From Rhodobacteraceae bacterium M385 (lineage in GTDB: Bacteria; Pseudomonadota; Alphaproteobacteria; Rhodobacterales; Rhodobacteraceae): a stretch of 64,000 bases of DNA. Numbering within the stretch: position 1 is the stretch's first letter; each line of letters opens with the position of its first letter. A program made the translations under genes and the position numbers. Shown here in pieces: positions 41,298-49,630 of the stretch. The DNA is taken from the NCBI GenBank assembly GCA_025141835.1, contig CP081102.1, forward strand, positions 2,790,001-2,854,000, in the 5' to 3' direction. Under the pieces are notes generated by a model. That model saw nothing but the letters and a program-made list of their open reading frames with translations, was not told where the DNA came from and ran no database searches.

Positions 41298-42107
41298 ATG
41301 CTCAAGTACACACCCCTCGCGGCTTTCCTTCTCGCCACGCCAGCCTTCGCGGATTGCGCCGATAGGGCGGGCCCTTGCGAGGTGCCTTTGGGCGAATACC
41401 ACATCACGCTGCCCGACGGCGAAGGCCCCTTCCCCACCCTCGTGATGCTGCACGGCGCCGGTGGTCGGGGTGAGGGTATGGTCAATATGCTGGCCGCGGC
41501 GGTCACCGCGCGGGGCTATGCGGTGATTGGTCCGCAAGGGGTCCAGCGCGAGGGGCGATCCGGTTCAACGTGGTCCTTCCGTCCGACCGAAACACCCCTG
41601 CGCGATGAGCCTGCCTTCATCACCCAAGTCCTGTCTGACGCCGCTGAGGTGCATAACATCGACCGCGACGCGGTTCTGATCGCGGGCTTTTCTATCGGCG
41701 GCTCCATGACCTCCTACCTCGCCTGCGCCGAGCCCAATCTTGCGCGGGCCTATGCCCCCGTTGCGGGTGCCTTCTGGCGGCCCCACCCGGCGCTGGACGC
41801 CTGCGCTGGCCCCGTTGATCTGCTACATACCCACGGTTGGAGCGATGGCACCGTCCCGATTGAAGGCCGCGTGCTTCGCAACGGCACCCTGCGCCAGGGG
41901 GACGTCTTCGCCTCCATGGAAATCTGGCGCGAGACCAACAATTGCGCCCTCTCCGCCCCAGACGAGATCACCAACGAGGGCTACTACTGGCACCGTATCT
42001 GGACGTCATGCGAGGGCGGGTCGCTCCAATTTTCGCTCTTCCCCGGCGGCCATGCTGTGCCCCGTGGTTGGTCCGATCTGGCGTTAGATTGGTTTGAGGC
42101 GCTCTAG
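41298..42107 (+). CDS. Secreted alpha/beta-hydrolase of the polyhydroxybutyrate-depolymerase/esterase type
   Basis: A 269-residue protein with a signal peptide (MLKYTPLAAFLLATPAFA). The oxyanion segment is LVMLHGAGGRGEG, the nucleophile elbow GFSIGGSM (Ser132), the acid is likely the Asp of HGWSDGTVP, and the His is in GGHAVPRGW. The fold matches the LpqC/PHB-depolymerase-like esterases; the true substrate is unknown. AAGGAACGACC precedes the ATG. It ends five bases from the stop of the convergent opgH gene, and completes the five-gene exported cluster. Confidence 0.88.
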   Translation: MLKYTPLAAFLLATPAFADCADRAGPCEVPLGEYHITLPDGEGPFPTLVMLHGAGGRGEGMVNMLAAAVTARGYAVIGPQGVQREGRSGSTWSFRPTETPLRDEPAFITQVLSDAAEVHNIDRDAVLIAGFSIGGSMTSYLACAEPNLARAYAPVAGAFWRPHPALDACAGPVDLLHTHGWSDGTVPIEGRVLRNGTLRQGDVFASMEIWRETNNCALSAPDEITNEGYYWHRIWTSCEGGSLQFSLFPGGHAVPRGWSDLALDWFEAL

Positions 42108-42112
42108 CCGCC

Positions 42113-43990
42113 CTATTCCGCCGCACTGGGCAGTGTAGCCAAGGTCGCCCGCAGCTCCGCCCGGTGCGCTCTTGCAGCGCGAATGATCGCAGGAGCCGCA
42201 TATACCTCGGGCGTGCCAAGGGCGCGGGCCGTCGCGCGGAACCTCGTCAACCGCAGGCCCGAGAAGGCCGAGAGGGGCACCGCGATAGCCAGCGAAATCG
42301 CAATCGGCAGCAACCAAAATGATACGATCCCGGCAAGCATCCCCGCGATCATCGCGGCCCCGGACAGGGTTTCCAACCAGTGGAACTTCAGCAACGCCCA
42401 GAGCGAATATTGCCCCCCCGCGCGGGTCTGTGGCCGCCAATCTACCTTGATGCCAGCCAATGTTTTCAACACCGCCACGGTCTGCTGAACCATCAGGATT
42501 GGCGCATAAAGGATCGACAAGATCAGTTCTGTCACAAACGATGTGACAAAGCCCGTCACCCCGCCAAGTTCCGAAAGGCGCAGGCCCACGCCACCCAATG
42601 CGGCAGCCCCCAAGGCTTTGGGTGCCAGCAACATTCCGTACATGAAGACCAGCAGCGCGGTGGCGTGGATGGCTGTCATTTCAGGCCATTGCACCTGCGG
42701 GTTCACCCCTGAGAAGTAGCGGATCACGTTCTGCTCTGCGCCGGTACCGATCAGCGCCCACACCATCAGCAAGGCGAACCACGCGGGGCTAAGTAGGTAG
42801 CTGATCGCGCCGTGGAACAAGTGGAACCGGCTGACCCCGTGAAAGCCTTTGGTCGCCAAAAGTTTCAGGTGTTGAAGGTTGCCTTGGCACCAACGGTGGT
42901 CGCGAATGACATAGTCGATCAGCGTTGCGGGCACTTCCTCATAACTGCCCTGGATGCGCGGAGAGAACCGCACACCCCATCCGGCGCGGCGCAGCAGACC
43001 CGCCTCTACGAAGTCGTGGGAAAGGATCAACGCGCCTTTGCCCGACAGGGTTTTGATTTTCGGCAACCCCGCGCAAGAGGCGAATGCCGCCGTCCGGATA
43101 ATCGCATTGTGGCCCCAATAATTTCCCTCCCGGTCGCTCCAGGTGGCAAGCCCCTCGGCCAGCACCGCCCCATAGATGGTCGAGGCGAATTGCTGCACAC
43201 GGGCAAAGACCGTTTCGGCCCCGTATAGCTTGGGGAAACTTTGGATCAGGCCCGCGGTGGGGTCGGTCGCAAGCTCATCGGTCAGGGCCACAATCGCGTC
43301 ACCGGACATCAGGCTATCGGCATCCAGCACGACCATCGCCCCATAGCCGCCGCCCCAACGCTCCACCCAATCGGCAAGGTTGCCCACCTTCCGATCGGTG
43401 TTTTCAGCGCGTCTGCGGTAGTGGATGCGGATGCTTTCTGGCAGGCGCGCGCGCAGGGTGGCAAAGGCACGAAGCTCTTGCTCGGCGGTGGTGGCGTCGC
43501 GGGTGTCCGACAGGATGAACAGCGTGAAGCGGTGATGCGTGGGGTGCGCATCCAGTGCCTCAAGCATGGCGCAGGCGTTACCGAATACGTCCCAAGGCAC
43601 CTCGTTATAGCAGGGCACCAAAAGCGCCACATCCATCGCCGGGCCGAGCGCGGGCGCGGCGCGTTTTCGGGTCAGGAATAGGCGGAAAAGACCAACCGTC
43701 ACGGTAGAAACCGACAGGGATATCCAGAAAAACGTCAGCGCGATCAGGGTGATAAGGGCCGCTTCGAACCCCGTCAGCCCCCCCATGGCGAACCAGTTGG
43801 TGAAGGCCGCCACAAGGGCAAAGGTCGTCGCGAAGGCGGGCAGGAAGGTGGCCAGCCGCCATAGCCGCGCCCGCCCCCGGCCAAGGCCCGGGGCGCTGGT
43901 ATCGTGGTAGCGGCTGCCGAGATCTTGGATCGGACGCGACAGGGGCGCGTCCGGCGGCATATAGGGCTCGACGCGAAGCGCAGACGTCAT
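42113..43990 (-). CDS. opgH: Glucans biosynthesis glucosyltransferase H
   Basis: An inner-membrane GT2 glycosyltransferase that polymerises glucose from UDP-glucose for osmoregulated periplasmic glucans. The 625-residue protein has N-terminal membrane helices (near 46-75), the catalytic domain with LLVPCYNEVPWDVFGNA, VLDADSLMSG, FVEAGLLRRAGW and DHRWCQGNLQH (the (Q/R)xxRW-type motif), and multiple C-terminal membrane helices. The start ATG overlaps the opgG stop in ATGA. It is somewhat shorter than E. coli OpgH, as in other alphaproteobacteria. Confidence 0.94.
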   Translation of the reverse strand: MTSALRVEPYMPPDAPLSRPIQDLGSRYHDTSAPGLGRGRARLWRLATFLPAFATTFALVAAFTNWFAMGGLTGFEAALITLIALTFFWISLSVSTVTVGLFRLFLTRKRAAPALGPAMDVALLVPCYNEVPWDVFGNACAMLEALDAHPTHHRFTLFILSDTRDATTAEQELRAFATLRARLPESIRIHYRRRAENTDRKVGNLADWVERWGGGYGAMVVLDADSLMSGDAIVALTDELATDPTAGLIQSFPKLYGAETVFARVQQFASTIYGAVLAEGLATWSDREGNYWGHNAIIRTAAFASCAGLPKIKTLSGKGALILSHDFVEAGLLRRAGWGVRFSPRIQGSYEEVPATLIDYVIRDHRWCQGNLQHLKLLATKGFHGVSRFHLFHGAISYLLSPAWFALLMVWALIGTGAEQNVIRYFSGVNPQVQWPEMTAIHATALLVFMYGMLLAPKALGAAALGGVGLRLSELGGVTGFVTSFVTELILSILYAPILMVQQTVAVLKTLAGIKVDWRPQTRAGGQYSLWALLKFHWLETLSGAAMIAGMLAGIVSFWLLPIAISLAIAVPLSAFSGLRLTRFRATARALGTPEVYAAPAIIRAARAHRAELRATLATLPSAAE

Positions 43991-45525
43991 GCGGACCACC
44001 GATATAGCCAAACTTCCGTGACAGGTTCTTCCCCCAGCAACACCTGCGCGCGTAACTCCATCGACGGATGCTCGCCGGGTTCCAACGCAAACGTCAGGCG
44101 CAGACCACCGGTGCGCGGGTTGCGTTCCAACACCCCTTCCGTCACCTCGCCCCGGTTGGTGCGGATGACCTGCGTATACGCGTCAGGGCTATCGGACAGC
44201 GCGGGGTGATCGGCAAAGTCGATCGAAACCAAGGTACGGGAGCGGTCCCAATTGCCGCCAATCGCCGTATTCAGCACCGGAGCAACCTCACGAGGGCGCG
44301 GCGGCTCCGCGCTCCATTCCATATCATAGCTGAAGCGATATTCCGCCCCGGCCTGCAACCCGTCACGGGGCCGCCAGAAAGCGACGATATTGTCGTAAAC
44401 CTCTAGATCAGAAGGGATTTCCACCAATTGGACAGAACCTTCTCCCCAGCTTTCTCCCGGAGTTATCCACAGGGAGGGGCGGTTTTGGTAGTGGGCTTCA
44501 AAATCCTCAAAATCCGCCAAGTTACGGGCCCGCTGCATCAGGCCAAAGCCGAGTGGGCTGTCATCAACGAACGAGGACACCTCAAGCTGCGCCGGGTTCT
44601 TCAAGGAACGGAAAAGCAGCTCTCCCGCGCCATTGTGAATCATCAGGCCATCACTGTCGTGGACCGCAGGGCGGAAATCATCGTGGCCCGCCCGGTTGGT
44701 CTGATCGAACAGGAACATGGAGGTCAAAGGCGCCAAGCCAACGTTCGGAAGGTCCACACGCGGGTAAAGCGTGACCTCAACCGACATCAACGTGGCATCG
44801 CCGGGATCAATGCGGAAGGTGTACGCACCGGTGCAGCTCTCTCCATCCAGCAGCGCATGAAGCACCTGCCGCGCATCGCCCGGTTGCGGAGCCTCCAGCC
44901 AGAAACGGGTGAATTCGGGAAACTCCTCTCCCTCGGGTCCGGCCGTGTTGATCGCCAGCCCCCTTGCCGAGAGGCCATAGTTCATGCCCGCCCCAATGGC
45001 CCGGAAGTAACTTGCCCCTTGGAACACCGCGAATTCGGTATAGAGATCAGGGTGTTCCATCGCCGCACGCAGGCGAAGGCCGGAATAGCCCATGGTTTCA
45101 TCCACAGGCAGGTCGGGGAATTGATCGGTCATGTCGAACAGGGACATGTCGAAGGCCAGGGTTTGCGCTTGACCGTTTTCCACCACGTTCACCTCGACCG
45201 GGCGCGGGAAATAGAGGCCGGGGTGGAAAAAATCCACCTTGAAGGGGCGGTCCTCGTCGGTCCAAAGGCCGCGCTGAGGGTTGAACCACATCATCCGATA
45301 TTCATCGTAGCTCAGGTTGCGCCAGCCCTCGGGCACTTCGGGCATCGGGACGTGGGGTGCTTGCGCCAAACGTCGCGCCTCGGCCTCCAGCCACGCGCGG
45401 TCAAACGTATGGGTCGACCCGGCCCGCACCATTGGCATACCCCAAGAGGGCTGCGCCATTGCCGCGGCAAGGAGCGCAAGCGAAGAGCGGCGCGTCATCT
45501 GCCCGAAGGGCACTGGTCTCGTCAT
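43987..45525 (-). CDS. opgG: Glucan biosynthesis protein OpgG/OpgD family
   Basis: A periplasmic protein needed for backbone branching and release of osmoregulated periplasmic glucans. The 512-residue protein has family marks such as YRMMWFNPQRGLW, VFQGASYFRAIGAGMNYGLS, LTSMFLFDQTNRAGHDDFRP, DGLMIHNGAGELLFRSLKNP and RRPRDGLQAGAEYRF-like wording (seen as WRPRDGLQAGAEYRFSYDME). A twin-arginine-like signal, MTRRSSLALLAAAMAQPSWG, starts at residue 10, which is more usual for OpgD than OpgG. The start ATG shares ATGA with the opgC stop; an in-frame ATG 15 bases upstream lacks a ribosome site. Confidence 0.93.
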   Translation of the reverse strand: MTRPVPFGQMTRRSSLALLAAAMAQPSWGMPMVRAGSTHTFDRAWLEAEARRLAQAPHVPMPEVPEGWRNLSYDEYRMMWFNPQRGLWTDEDRPFKVDFFHPGLYFPRPVEVNVVENGQAQTLAFDMSLFDMTDQFPDLPVDETMGYSGLRLRAAMEHPDLYTEFAVFQGASYFRAIGAGMNYGLSARGLAINTAGPEGEEFPEFTRFWLEAPQPGDARQVLHALLDGESCTGAYTFRIDPGDATLMSVEVTLYPRVDLPNVGLAPLTSMFLFDQTNRAGHDDFRPAVHDSDGLMIHNGAGELLFRSLKNPAQLEVSSFVDDSPLGFGLMQRARNLADFEDFEAHYQNRPSLWITPGESWGEGSVQLVEIPSDLEVYDNIVAFWRPRDGLQAGAEYRFSYDMEWSAEPPRPREVAPVLNTAIGGNWDRSRTLVSIDFADHPALSDSPDAYTQVIRTNRGEVTEGVLERNPRTGGLRLTFALEPGEHPSMELRAQVLLGEEPVTEVWLYRWSA

Positions 45526-46823
45526 CGTTTCACCCGCCATGGTTGTGATTTGACCCAGCCGACACCGTAGGCGACGGCCACCAATAGCGCGACGCCAACA
45601 AGGTTAACGAACACCGTATGCCAGGCCGCCTCGCGTCCCCATTGATCCAGCCAAAACCCGTTAAGCCGCGCCAGAAGCATCGAGAACACGAAAACCGCTA
45701 GGCTCTGCTGGCCGATCTTCTTGAGCGTTATCACGACCCGCGCCCACACCCTTGACGCCAAACCGCTACCTACGGCGATCAGCCGTTTTCCGCCTTCCCC
45801 CACCAGCACCCAGCCCAAATAGGCAAGCGACAGGAACTGAGCGTAGCGATACAGGCCAAAGTCGGTTTTGGTGATCCACATCTGGTTGGCGACCCGCCAA
45901 TCAACCACCGGGTTATTCTCGAACGCCAAGCCAAACCATTCCCGGTCCACGGCCCGAACCCCAATGTTGGACAGGGGGATGTTGGCAACAACGATCAATG
46001 CCGCAACCAAGATCAGCCATTTATTGACGGGCGGTTTCGGCAACCAGCCGATCATGAAGGCGAAGCCCGTGAAGAACACCAATTGCCAAGCGAAGGGGTT
46101 AAAGAACCACTGACGATCGCTCCACGGTTCTGCCGGCAACGATAGGGCCAGGTGCCCCACGCCGAGCGCTTCAAGGATGCGCGATTGCGCAAACAACCAT
46201 ACCGTCAGCACCACCGCTGCCGTTAGGGGCAGGTTGATCCGGCTAAGCCCCATGACGACGGGCATCATCGCCAAAATCACCAGATACATGGGCAAAATGT
46301 CGAAATAATTCGGCACATATGTCAGCGTCACAAGGCCCAACATCTGGTCGGTGGTGGTGGAAACCAACTCTTCGTCCCGCGTGATCCCGTCGAAGAACGG
46401 GATCAGGTTCAGCTGCCCCACATAGTTCGTTTCAAACGGTCCCAAAGCGTTGAGCGCAACCATCAGGGCCGCAATGGCGAAGAACATGCCGATATGCGCC
46501 CAGTAGACCTGCCAACAGCGGTAGGCGACGCGCATGGTGCCAAGACCCCAGCCTGCCCTCTCGAACGTGCGCCCAAAGGCGATGGCCGATGCCATGCCCG
46601 AGCAGAAGACAAACATCTCGGTCGCGTCAGAGAACCCCCAACGCGCCGGTATCCAAGTGGTGAAGAAATTCCCCGGCGTATGGGCGAACAGAATGATGAT
46701 CATCGCGATCCCGCGGAAGAAATCCAAACGCGGATCGCGGACAGTCGCGGGCGCCGCCGCAGGAACGGCGGAGGCAGCCGGTTGCGGCGATGGGGACATA
46801 ACGTCTGAAGTGATACTGACCAT
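45522..46823 (-). CDS. opgC: OpgC family acyltransferase (glucan succinylation)
   Basis: An integral inner-membrane protein that adds succinyl groups to periplasmic glucans. The 433-residue protein opens with DPRLDFFRGIAMIIILFAHT, typical of OpgC and the acyltransferase-3 superfamily, then ten or so membrane helices, including FVFCSGMASAIAFGRTF, YRCWQVYWAHIGMFF and YVPNYFDILPMYLVILA. It is the first gene of opgC-opgG-opgH; each junction overlaps by four bases. The start used is the ATG at 46821-46823; a TTG two codons upstream is less likely. Confidence 0.92.
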   Translation of the reverse strand: MVSITSDVMSPSPQPAASAVPAAAPATVRDPRLDFFRGIAMIIILFAHTPGNFFTTWIPARWGFSDATEMFVFCSGMASAIAFGRTFERAGWGLGTMRVAYRCWQVYWAHIGMFFAIAALMVALNALGPFETNYVGQLNLIPFFDGITRDEELVSTTTDQMLGLVTLTYVPNYFDILPMYLVILAMMPVVMGLSRINLPLTAAVVLTVWLFAQSRILEALGVGHLALSLPAEPWSDRQWFFNPFAWQLVFFTGFAFMIGWLPKPPVNKWLILVAALIVVANIPLSNIGVRAVDREWFGLAFENNPVVDWRVANQMWITKTDFGLYRYAQFLSLAYLGWVLVGEGGKRLIAVGSGLASRVWARVVITLKKIGQQSLAVFVFSMLLARLNGFWLDQWGREAAWHTVFVNLVGVALLVAVAYGVGWVKSQPWRVKR

Positions 46824-46841
46824 AGCCAAGCGCGCGTGTCC

Positions 46842-48209
46842 CTAGTTCATCGAAGCATGCAAGGAGGGCGCTTTGGCGGTAGCGATCATCTCGCGCCGGG
46901 CTTTTGCAAAGCTGTCATCGCGCCCTGCTCGGCGGGTGGTGCGTTCGTCCAAGATGCCCAAGGCTTCCCGCATGGCGCCTGCCCGGATGCCTGCATCAAT
47001 CGTCAAACGCTCAAACACATCGCGTTGCGCGTGAGATCCGCCGGCCAGTTGGATGTGCCGCCGCGCCAATCTGAGCCCGCGAAACGCCGCGCTGTAATTG
47101 CCTTCACCAAAGGCTTCCAACCCTTGGGCTGCTGCAACACCGGGGCTGCTCATCCGCATCTCCATCTCATTGGCCGAGCGTGCACCATCGGCCGCAATCC
47201 GAGCCACCAACGTGGCCGCAGCGTCTTCGCGGCGTCCCCCAACCAGCGCCAAAAGGTAGTGAAGGTCGGCGAAAATCAACTGGCCATCATCGGTTCGGGT
47301 GGCCGAGGTTTCGGCCAACTCATCCCACCGATTGCCCACGTCGATGCCTTCCAGCTCCAGACGCATCAACAGTGAGGTCGCGTTGGAGATATCGCGGTAA
47401 TCATCGGTTTTGTCGGCCCGGATCAGCGTATCGTAAAGGTTAAGAACCGTTTCCGTCTGCCCTAGGTCCAAATGCATCAACGCCTTGTGCCACCACACGT
47501 GGTAGCGGAAATTGTTGCAATGGGCCCAAGCAGCCTCTCGCCCTGCCAACCAGTTCAGGCCCTTTTCCGGCGCGCCGGTCATGTCATAAACGTGGGCCAC
47601 CGCGTGAAGGCCCCAGGCGTCATCGGGACACAGCTCCAACGCGGCCCCTCCGGTGGCTGCCGCGCGCCCGTATTCGCCTGTTTCTTCTAGGGTGAAGGCG
47701 TGGCAGCCCATCAGGTACCCACGGGCCAAATGGTCTTCGCCGTAAGCGGGCATCACCGCTTCGATGGAACGGCGCATTCCCTGCGCGTCGCCCAAGACAA
47801 ACCGCAACGCATGGGCAAGTTTCATCGCAAGCGCGTCTTCGGGCGCGACTTCCAATACATGGTCCAATTGCGCGACCGCCTTCAACGGATGCCCTTCCAG
47901 CCATACCTCCAACGCCGATACGAAAGCTTGTTCGCGGGCTGAGATCGGGCGGTTGCGGGTGGATGTTTGTGCCGCCGCGCAGGCATCGCGGGCCGTCTGG
48001 ATCAGCTCTCCACGCCCCAAAAGCAACATGAACATGCCCTTTACCGCATGGGCCAATGCAAATTCCGGGTCCGCTGATAGCGTAGCGCCAAGATGCTCGG
48101 GCGTTGCCGCCCCATGGGCCAAGAACGCCATCTGCGTCGCATTCCAAGCCTCAACACCCGCGGTCGTCGCGATCGTTGTGGGTTGGCCAAAACAATCAAT
48201 CTGCGCCAT
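46842..48209 (-). CDS. TPR-repeat protein, unknown function
   Basis: A 455-residue, mostly helical protein without a signal peptide, with degenerate tetratricopeptide repeats: AFALAHAVKGMFMLLLGRGE-like segments (seen as EFALAHAVKGMFMLLLGRGE), AVAQLDHVLEVAPEDALAMK and AAATGGAALELCPDDAWGLH, then AVAHVYDMTGAPEKGLNWLA. This matches the TPR-containing StaR-like/DUF-type proteins annotated as hypothetical in Rhodobacterales. The start MAQIDCFGQ is chosen over a longer frame whose extra 41 codons look non-coding. It ends 18 bases before opgC; co-transcription with opgCGH is possible, but a partnership is unproven. Confidence 0.8.
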   Translation of the reverse strand: MAQIDCFGQPTTIATTAGVEAWNATQMAFLAHGAATPEHLGATLSADPEFALAHAVKGMFMLLLGRGELIQTARDACAAAQTSTRNRPISAREQAFVSALEVWLEGHPLKAVAQLDHVLEVAPEDALAMKLAHALRFVLGDAQGMRRSIEAVMPAYGEDHLARGYLMGCHAFTLEETGEYGRAAATGGAALELCPDDAWGLHAVAHVYDMTGAPEKGLNWLAGREAAWAHCNNFRYHVWWHKALMHLDLGQTETVLNLYDTLIRADKTDDYRDISNATSLLMRLELEGIDVGNRWDELAETSATRTDDGQLIFADLHYLLALVGGRREDAAATLVARIAADGARSANEMEMRMSSPGVAAAQGLEAFGEGNYSAAFRGLRLARRHIQLAGGSHAQRDVFERLTIDAGIRAGAMREALGILDERTTRRAGRDDSFAKARREMIATAKAPSLHASMN

Positions 48210-48427
48210 GCCTATTCCGATTCTGATAATGTCCCTTGAATTTGGAGTAGCCCAAGGGTCGGCCCCCGCGAAGGGTCGTTGCAGAGTTATGACGGACATG
48301 TGAGCCGAAGAGAGGCCCGCGTGAAGAGGCAATTTCTGCCCCTACCCGGTTACTTGGAATTTGGGCGGGAAACCGCTGAAAACAAGCGTTAAAGTGGTCA
48401 GATTTCGCGCGTTTTCAGCCCCGTTGC

Positions 48428-49630
48428 CTATGCTTCAGGCGTTGCCTGCTTCCCGGCCAGCCAATCGAGGACAGCCTGCGTGTCCTCGCCCAGATGCGGC
48501 GGCGGTCGGCGGTATGTGACTGGTGTGGCCGAGAACTTTAACGGGTTCCCGATAAGCTCCACCCCGCCCCGGTCGATCCCGTCCTTTTGCATATCAATGC
48601 GCATTTCGCGCGCCTTTGCCTGATCCGAGGCGAAGGCTTGCTCGACCGTATTCACCGGGCCCACAGGCACTTTACGCGCTTCCAACCCAGCCACGATCTC
48701 GGCTTGGGTATGGGTGGCCACCAAAGCCTCTAGCTGCGGGATCAGGGTATCGCGGTTCACCACGCGGGCCGAGTTGGTGGCGAACTGCGGGTCGTCCGCC
48801 AGATCAGGCCGCCCCAAGAAATCGCAGAACCGCGTGTATTGCAGGTCATTGCCCACTGCGACCAGCACGAATCCGTCCGAGCAGGCGAAGGTCTGATAAG
48901 GCACGATTGTCGCGTGCTGGTGCCCGCGCCGCGGCCGCGGCTGCCCCGTCGTCAGATGGGCCACGCCCTCGTTAATCATCCACGCCAAGGAGGCATCGAC
49001 CAGCGACAGGTCGATATGCTGCCCCTCGCCCGTCTGATCCCGGTGGCGCAGCGCCGCCAGAATGCCGACGCTGGCGTACATTCCCGTCATGACATCCGCG
49101 ATGCCCACAGCCACCTTAACCGGTGCGCCATCGGCCTCTCCGGTCAGGGACATGATACCGGAATAGCCCTGCGCCATCAGATCGTAGCCGGGTTTTTCCC
49201 GGTTCGGCCCTGTATGGCCAAACCCCGAAACCGAACAGTGGATAAGCTGGGGATAAGCTGTGAGCATATTGCCGTGATCCAGCCCATACTTCTCAAGCCC
49301 GCCGGGTTTGAAGTTCTCGATCAGAATATCCGCCCGCGCCGCGATCTGGCGGATCGTGTCCTGCCCTTCAGGCGTGGCGATATCCACCGCAACCGACAAT
49401 TTGTTGCGGTTGGCGCACATGAAATAGCTGGAGAGGTCGGTGGCTTGGCCATCGGAATCCGTTGCAAAGGGAGGCCCCCATGTGCGGGTGTCATCACCAC
49501 GCTCAGGATGCTCGATCTTGATGATCGTGGCGCCCAAATCCCCCAAGGCTTGCGTGCAGGTCGGACCGGCCAAAATGCGTGACAGGTCGAGGACAATGAC
49601 CCCGTCCAGCGGTCCCTTAGATGCGACCAT
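48428..49630 (-). CDS. CaiB/BaiF CoA-transferase family protein
   Basis: A family III CoA-transferase that moves CoA between carboxylic acids. The 400-residue protein has IVLDLSRILAGPTCTQALGD, SYFMCANRNKLSVAVDIATP, ADILIENFKPGGLEKYGLD, and the catalytic Asp150 in EKPGYDLMAQGYSGIMSLTG. The start is the second of two adjacent ATGs because GAGGAGG is five bases before it. It overlaps the end of the upstream TPP-enzyme gene by 14 bases, so the two are translated from one message. The acyl substrate cannot be named from sequence. Confidence 0.92.
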   Translation of the reverse strand: MVASKGPLDGVIVLDLSRILAGPTCTQALGDLGATIIKIEHPERGDDTRTWGPPFATDSDGQATDLSSYFMCANRNKLSVAVDIATPEGQDTIRQIAARADILIENFKPGGLEKYGLDHGNMLTAYPQLIHCSVSGFGHTGPNREKPGYDLMAQGYSGIMSLTGEADGAPVKVAVGIADVMTGMYASVGILAALRHRDQTGEGQHIDLSLVDASLAWMINEGVAHLTTGQPRPRRGHQHATIVPYQTFACSDGFVLVAVGNDLQYTRFCDFLGRPDLADDPQFATNSARVVNRDTLIPQLEALVATHTQAEIVAGLEARKVPVGPVNTVEQAFASDQAKAREMRIDMQKDGIDRGGVELIGNPLKFSATPVTYRRPPPHLGEDTQAVLDWLAGKQATPEA

